Assembly (NCBI GenBank): GCA_905178155.1
Contig: CAJINV010000002.1
Span: 13,088,480-13,152,479, forward strand
Origin: Amoebophrya sp. A120
Lineage: Eukaryota > Sar > Dinophyceae > Syndiniales > Amoebophryaceae
Length of the DNA: 64,000 bases
Reading direction: 5' to 3'
Part shown: positions 61,130-64,000 of the stretch, piece after piece
Position numbering within the stretch: the stretch's first letter is position 1
Layout of the letters: every line of letters starts with the position of its first letter
Made by a program: the position numbers and the translations under genes
Notes under the pieces: model-generated
Databases searched by the model: none
The model's input: only the letters and a program-made list of their open reading frames with translations
What the model was told of the DNA's origin: nothing

Positions 61130-64000
61130 CTCTCACTGTGCCTGCTGGAGGAGCTTGTCCACATTTTCGAAAAGGCCGATGATGGAAAGACTTCCGTGGC
61201 TCGCCAGCAGATGGAGATCAACTACAGCCGGGCTCGCGAGCAGCAAGAAAAAGCCAACGACCCAACACCAGTGGTCGAACTCGGGCGTCAGCAATGTGAA
61301 ACAGACCCTCCTAATTCGTTTGAGGGCAGCAGTCAAGGTGTCTCTGTAGCAGAAACAAGTGCTGGCGTGGCGAGCGATGAAGAAGCAGAGGTGGTGGGCC
61401 AACAAGAGGCGGCACAGCAGGAAAACATCGGCGATCAGGGCGGCGACGCGGGGGTTATGTTCCAAGCCTCTGCTGCCCGTGGCGTGCGACACCCAGCTGC
61501 GTGCTATTCGCTGTCTTCCGGTGCAAGTTCAGTCGGCGGAGACGAGGACATGGGCGTCACGATGGACGAATATCAGTTACCGCGAAGCCAGGACGCCACG
61601 GGGGGCGCCCCGCGGCGATTCTTCTCGCCGACAGTAGAGGAATCGCACGAAGCTTCTATCGCTGATTTTGACGCCAGAAAAATAACGCCAACAAGGGCGG
61701 AGAGGCGAAGTGCGGTCCAGCAGAAGCCAGAGGTGTCGGGCGATGCCGTAAACCCAGGAACTAGTACAAGAACAAAGATCAGCGGAGCAGTGCAAACGGG
61801 CCAATATGGGGTAAGATATCGGAACGATTTCGAGGTAACGCATGAACCTCTCTTGCTGCCCGAGAATAGTTTGGACGACGCCGTTCCTGCAGCACTGGTT
61901 GGAGTCCCGAACGCAGGTTCACTCTATCAGTATGTCGCTGCGCCCGCACAAGCACCTACCTCAAATCCACTGCACACTTTGCAGGACCACAGCGAACGCG
62001 CCAGCATCTTCAAAAGTGTACTCATACGATGGAAGAAAGCTTGGGGACTTACGGAGGCAAGCGACCTGTCCTCTGCCTTGCCTCAGCCGTTGCGCGCTGT
62101 GCTGGACACCGTGCTCGAGGCCATTGTCGACGCGCACGCAGAAGACGGACAGTCAGCGAAATTCTTTGAGATAGATGAAACCACTGAGAGGACGGACGAG
62201 AGTCTACGTTTAGTTTACGCCAGTGCAAGCGAAGCATATACAAAAGCCGCCTTCCGACAGGAGATGCGGGCCGCAGAAGTAATTCATGCCTTGGCTGTGC
62301 ATCCAGCTGGGCACGTAGACGTGTCCAAGCCTGAACTAAATATGGATGAGCTGTGTGACAAGGCTGCGAAGGAGTTGTGGGGCAATATCTTCGCCAGTCG
62401 CGGCTCCAGTGGAGAATCCCATGAACAACTCCCAGAACTTCTTCGCAGAAGCCATCCCGGCTTCGTTGCGGAATTCCAGCAAAAGATGCTAGAAATGACG
62501 AGGGCACCTAGAACGCGGAAAATGCTGGATACATTTGCAGCCGTGCTTTATTCCCAGGCTCTAAACACCAAGTTTTTCAAAGACAAGATGCAGGGAGGAG
62601 AGGAGTTTGAGAATGGCGGGGCAAATCTCATCAAGTCCATGGATACACTGGGACAGTACCTACACTACAAGGTTATCACGAAGCCGAAGCGCCATTCACA
62701 GGATTTGAGAAATGCTTTCAATGCGCTATTCGCTGAGGCCGAAGACGAGCCTGGGCCACTGTTCGAGCTGGAAAAAGTGGCGAAAAGCCATTTTGCAGAT
62801 GTGTTGCCACCTCCTCGAGGCGCTGCCGACCCTCATGAGGCGGGCGGGAGTGATATTTACCTGCGCCCCGAGCAGCCCGAAGAAGGCGGAGAGACTACTG
62901 ATTTTATCCGACAAGGGAAGTGGTGGATATTTGCTACCCGCATCGCGTGGGCGATGCGACTGCGAAAGTATCCGAGCAAATTAGCTTGGAGCCGCTTTCT
63001 CCAGAGTGAGGAAGGAGCTGGCGCCGAAATGCAAATGGTTGATCTTTCTAGGATCACGCTCGATTTATACCAGCGCAGCTTGGCGAGCACGTCGGACCGC
63101 GGATTTTTGGCGCGACACCGTGTGGCATCAGCGACTCATTTGAAGCTGGTCAAGCTTCTGTGCATCTTGCCGACAGGATATGTGTTCGGGCCGGTTCACC
63201 CAGCCAGTGTTGCAGAAAAGAGTTCATCTGGGCTCGCTTCGATGCCGCAGTTTCCGGAGACGCACACAGCAGACGCCGTGGAGAACCTTGAAGGCCTTGC
63301 GAGACATTTAAGGGATACGCGACTCGGGCTAGCGCCCATCGTCTTGGCGATCGTCGAACAGAAATCGGGCGATGCGGTGAACAGGACCATCGCGGGGTAT
63401 CTCCAGGTGACAAAGATACAGAAACTAGACCGAGTGCTGGTGCCTGCTACTTCCGAGGAGGAAGCCGAATCGGAGACCGACTCCGTTCCTCCGCAGCGCG
63501 GTGCGGTAACGAGAATGTCTGCATCTTCCAAGGAGGAAGCCGAGTCGGATGCCGAGTCGGAGACCGACTCCGTTCCTCCGCAGCGCCGCGCGGTGCCGAG
63601 AATGCCTGCATCTTGCGAGGAGGGTAAGGGCCCCGAGTCGGACAGCAACGGCGTTGTGCCTCCGGGAGAAGGGCTGGACACTGAGTCAGCAATGTTGGCT
63701 GCCAAGATGCGGACGCTTTCCCTCGTCTCTGAAACAGGAGTTGGAGACCCGGAAAATTTTGCTTCTGGTGGATGTGGATCTGTTGCGCTGGGAGGCGGTC
63801 GCCAAGTGCCTCCAACCTGCACTGGGGGCGCGGAAAATGCTCTGTGGGGTGCCAACAACTCGTCGAGAGCTAATGAAGAGCAATCCGCGGGGCACCACAC
63901 TGAGCCTGGCCATCCCACAGGAGATAACACCACGGACGATGTGGATATGTCAGGTCCAAAGTTTGACGGCGGCGGCGACAGCGCGCCAGCGCCGGAAGAT
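61130..64000 (+). CDS. Long exon running off the window end
   Basis: An uninterrupted frame of 957 codons from 61130 to the last base. It starts LSLCLLEELVHIFEKADDGK, continues with a Gln/Glu/Ser-rich linker (to about 61800), then a globular helical part (SIFKSVLIRWKKAWGLTEAS; FVAEFQQKMLEMTRAPRTRK; KWWIFATRIAWAMRLRKYPS), and from about 63440 a low-complexity Glu/Ser/Pro region with repeats. No recognised domain and no stop. Probably the next exon of the giant gene. 3' partial. Confidence 0.6.
63447..63625 (+). repeat. Imperfect 72/87-bp coding repeats
   Basis: CTTCC(G/A)AGGAGGAAGCCGA ... GACTCCGTTCCTCCGCAGCG occurs twice and a third copy begins near 63606. The period differs by 15 bp (an extra ESDAE), so the frame is kept. 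Confidence 0.85.

Overview
This window looks like nuclear DNA of a protist with intron-rich genes, most likely an alveolate. A syndinian dinoflagellate such as Amoebophrya is my best guess. The reasons are: every recognisable gene lies on the + strand, as in dinoflagellate unidirectional gene clusters; there is a DUF4116 repeat protein of the kind common in dinoflagellates; the genes are broken by introns of about 150-650 bp, several with terminal inverted repeats, one with an 8-bp target-site duplication and no usable GT-AG pair, and one best explained as GC-AG. The assignment is an inference. I saw no rRNA, tRNA, CRISPR array or bacterial-type operon.

Layout. 0.26-2.4 kb: an OTU-like cysteine-protease candidate. 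4.2-8.3 kb: a ubiquitin-like/DUF4116 repeat protein in two exons. 10.7-11.7 kb: an unrecognised charged protein. 12.9-16.6 kb: an Mps1/TTK-like kinase in at least five exons. 17.7-28.1 kb: a local family of coiled-coil genes, one with seven repeats of about 62 residues, embedded in a segmental duplication whose second copy is split by about 2 kb of extra DNA. 28.1-31.3 kb: mostly non-coding. From 33.2 kb (possibly 31.3 kb) to beyond the right end: one giant gene homologous to RNF213 (mysterin), here well over 8,000 codons, against about 5,200 in human.

The RNF213-like gene carries the family hallmarks in order: a large helical N-terminal part, three P-loops that match AAA2, AAA3 and AAA4, Walker B motifs for AAA3 and AAA4, the conserved post-AAA4 region, and an RZ-type zinc finger with the C-terminal domain behind it. 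I found no RING finger. Two in-frame stop codons (37623 and 47148) interrupt otherwise continuous exons.

The most notable signal is the intron population of this gene. The intron at 38840-39490 looks like a recent cut-and-paste insertion (about 23-bp inverted repeats, perfect 8-bp direct repeats) that must be removed at the direct repeats to keep the frame. Other introns show older versions of the same architecture. This resembles the introner elements reported from Amoebophrya. Exon boundaries given here come from frame, phase, homology and splice-site inspection by eye. No transcript evidence or database search was available.
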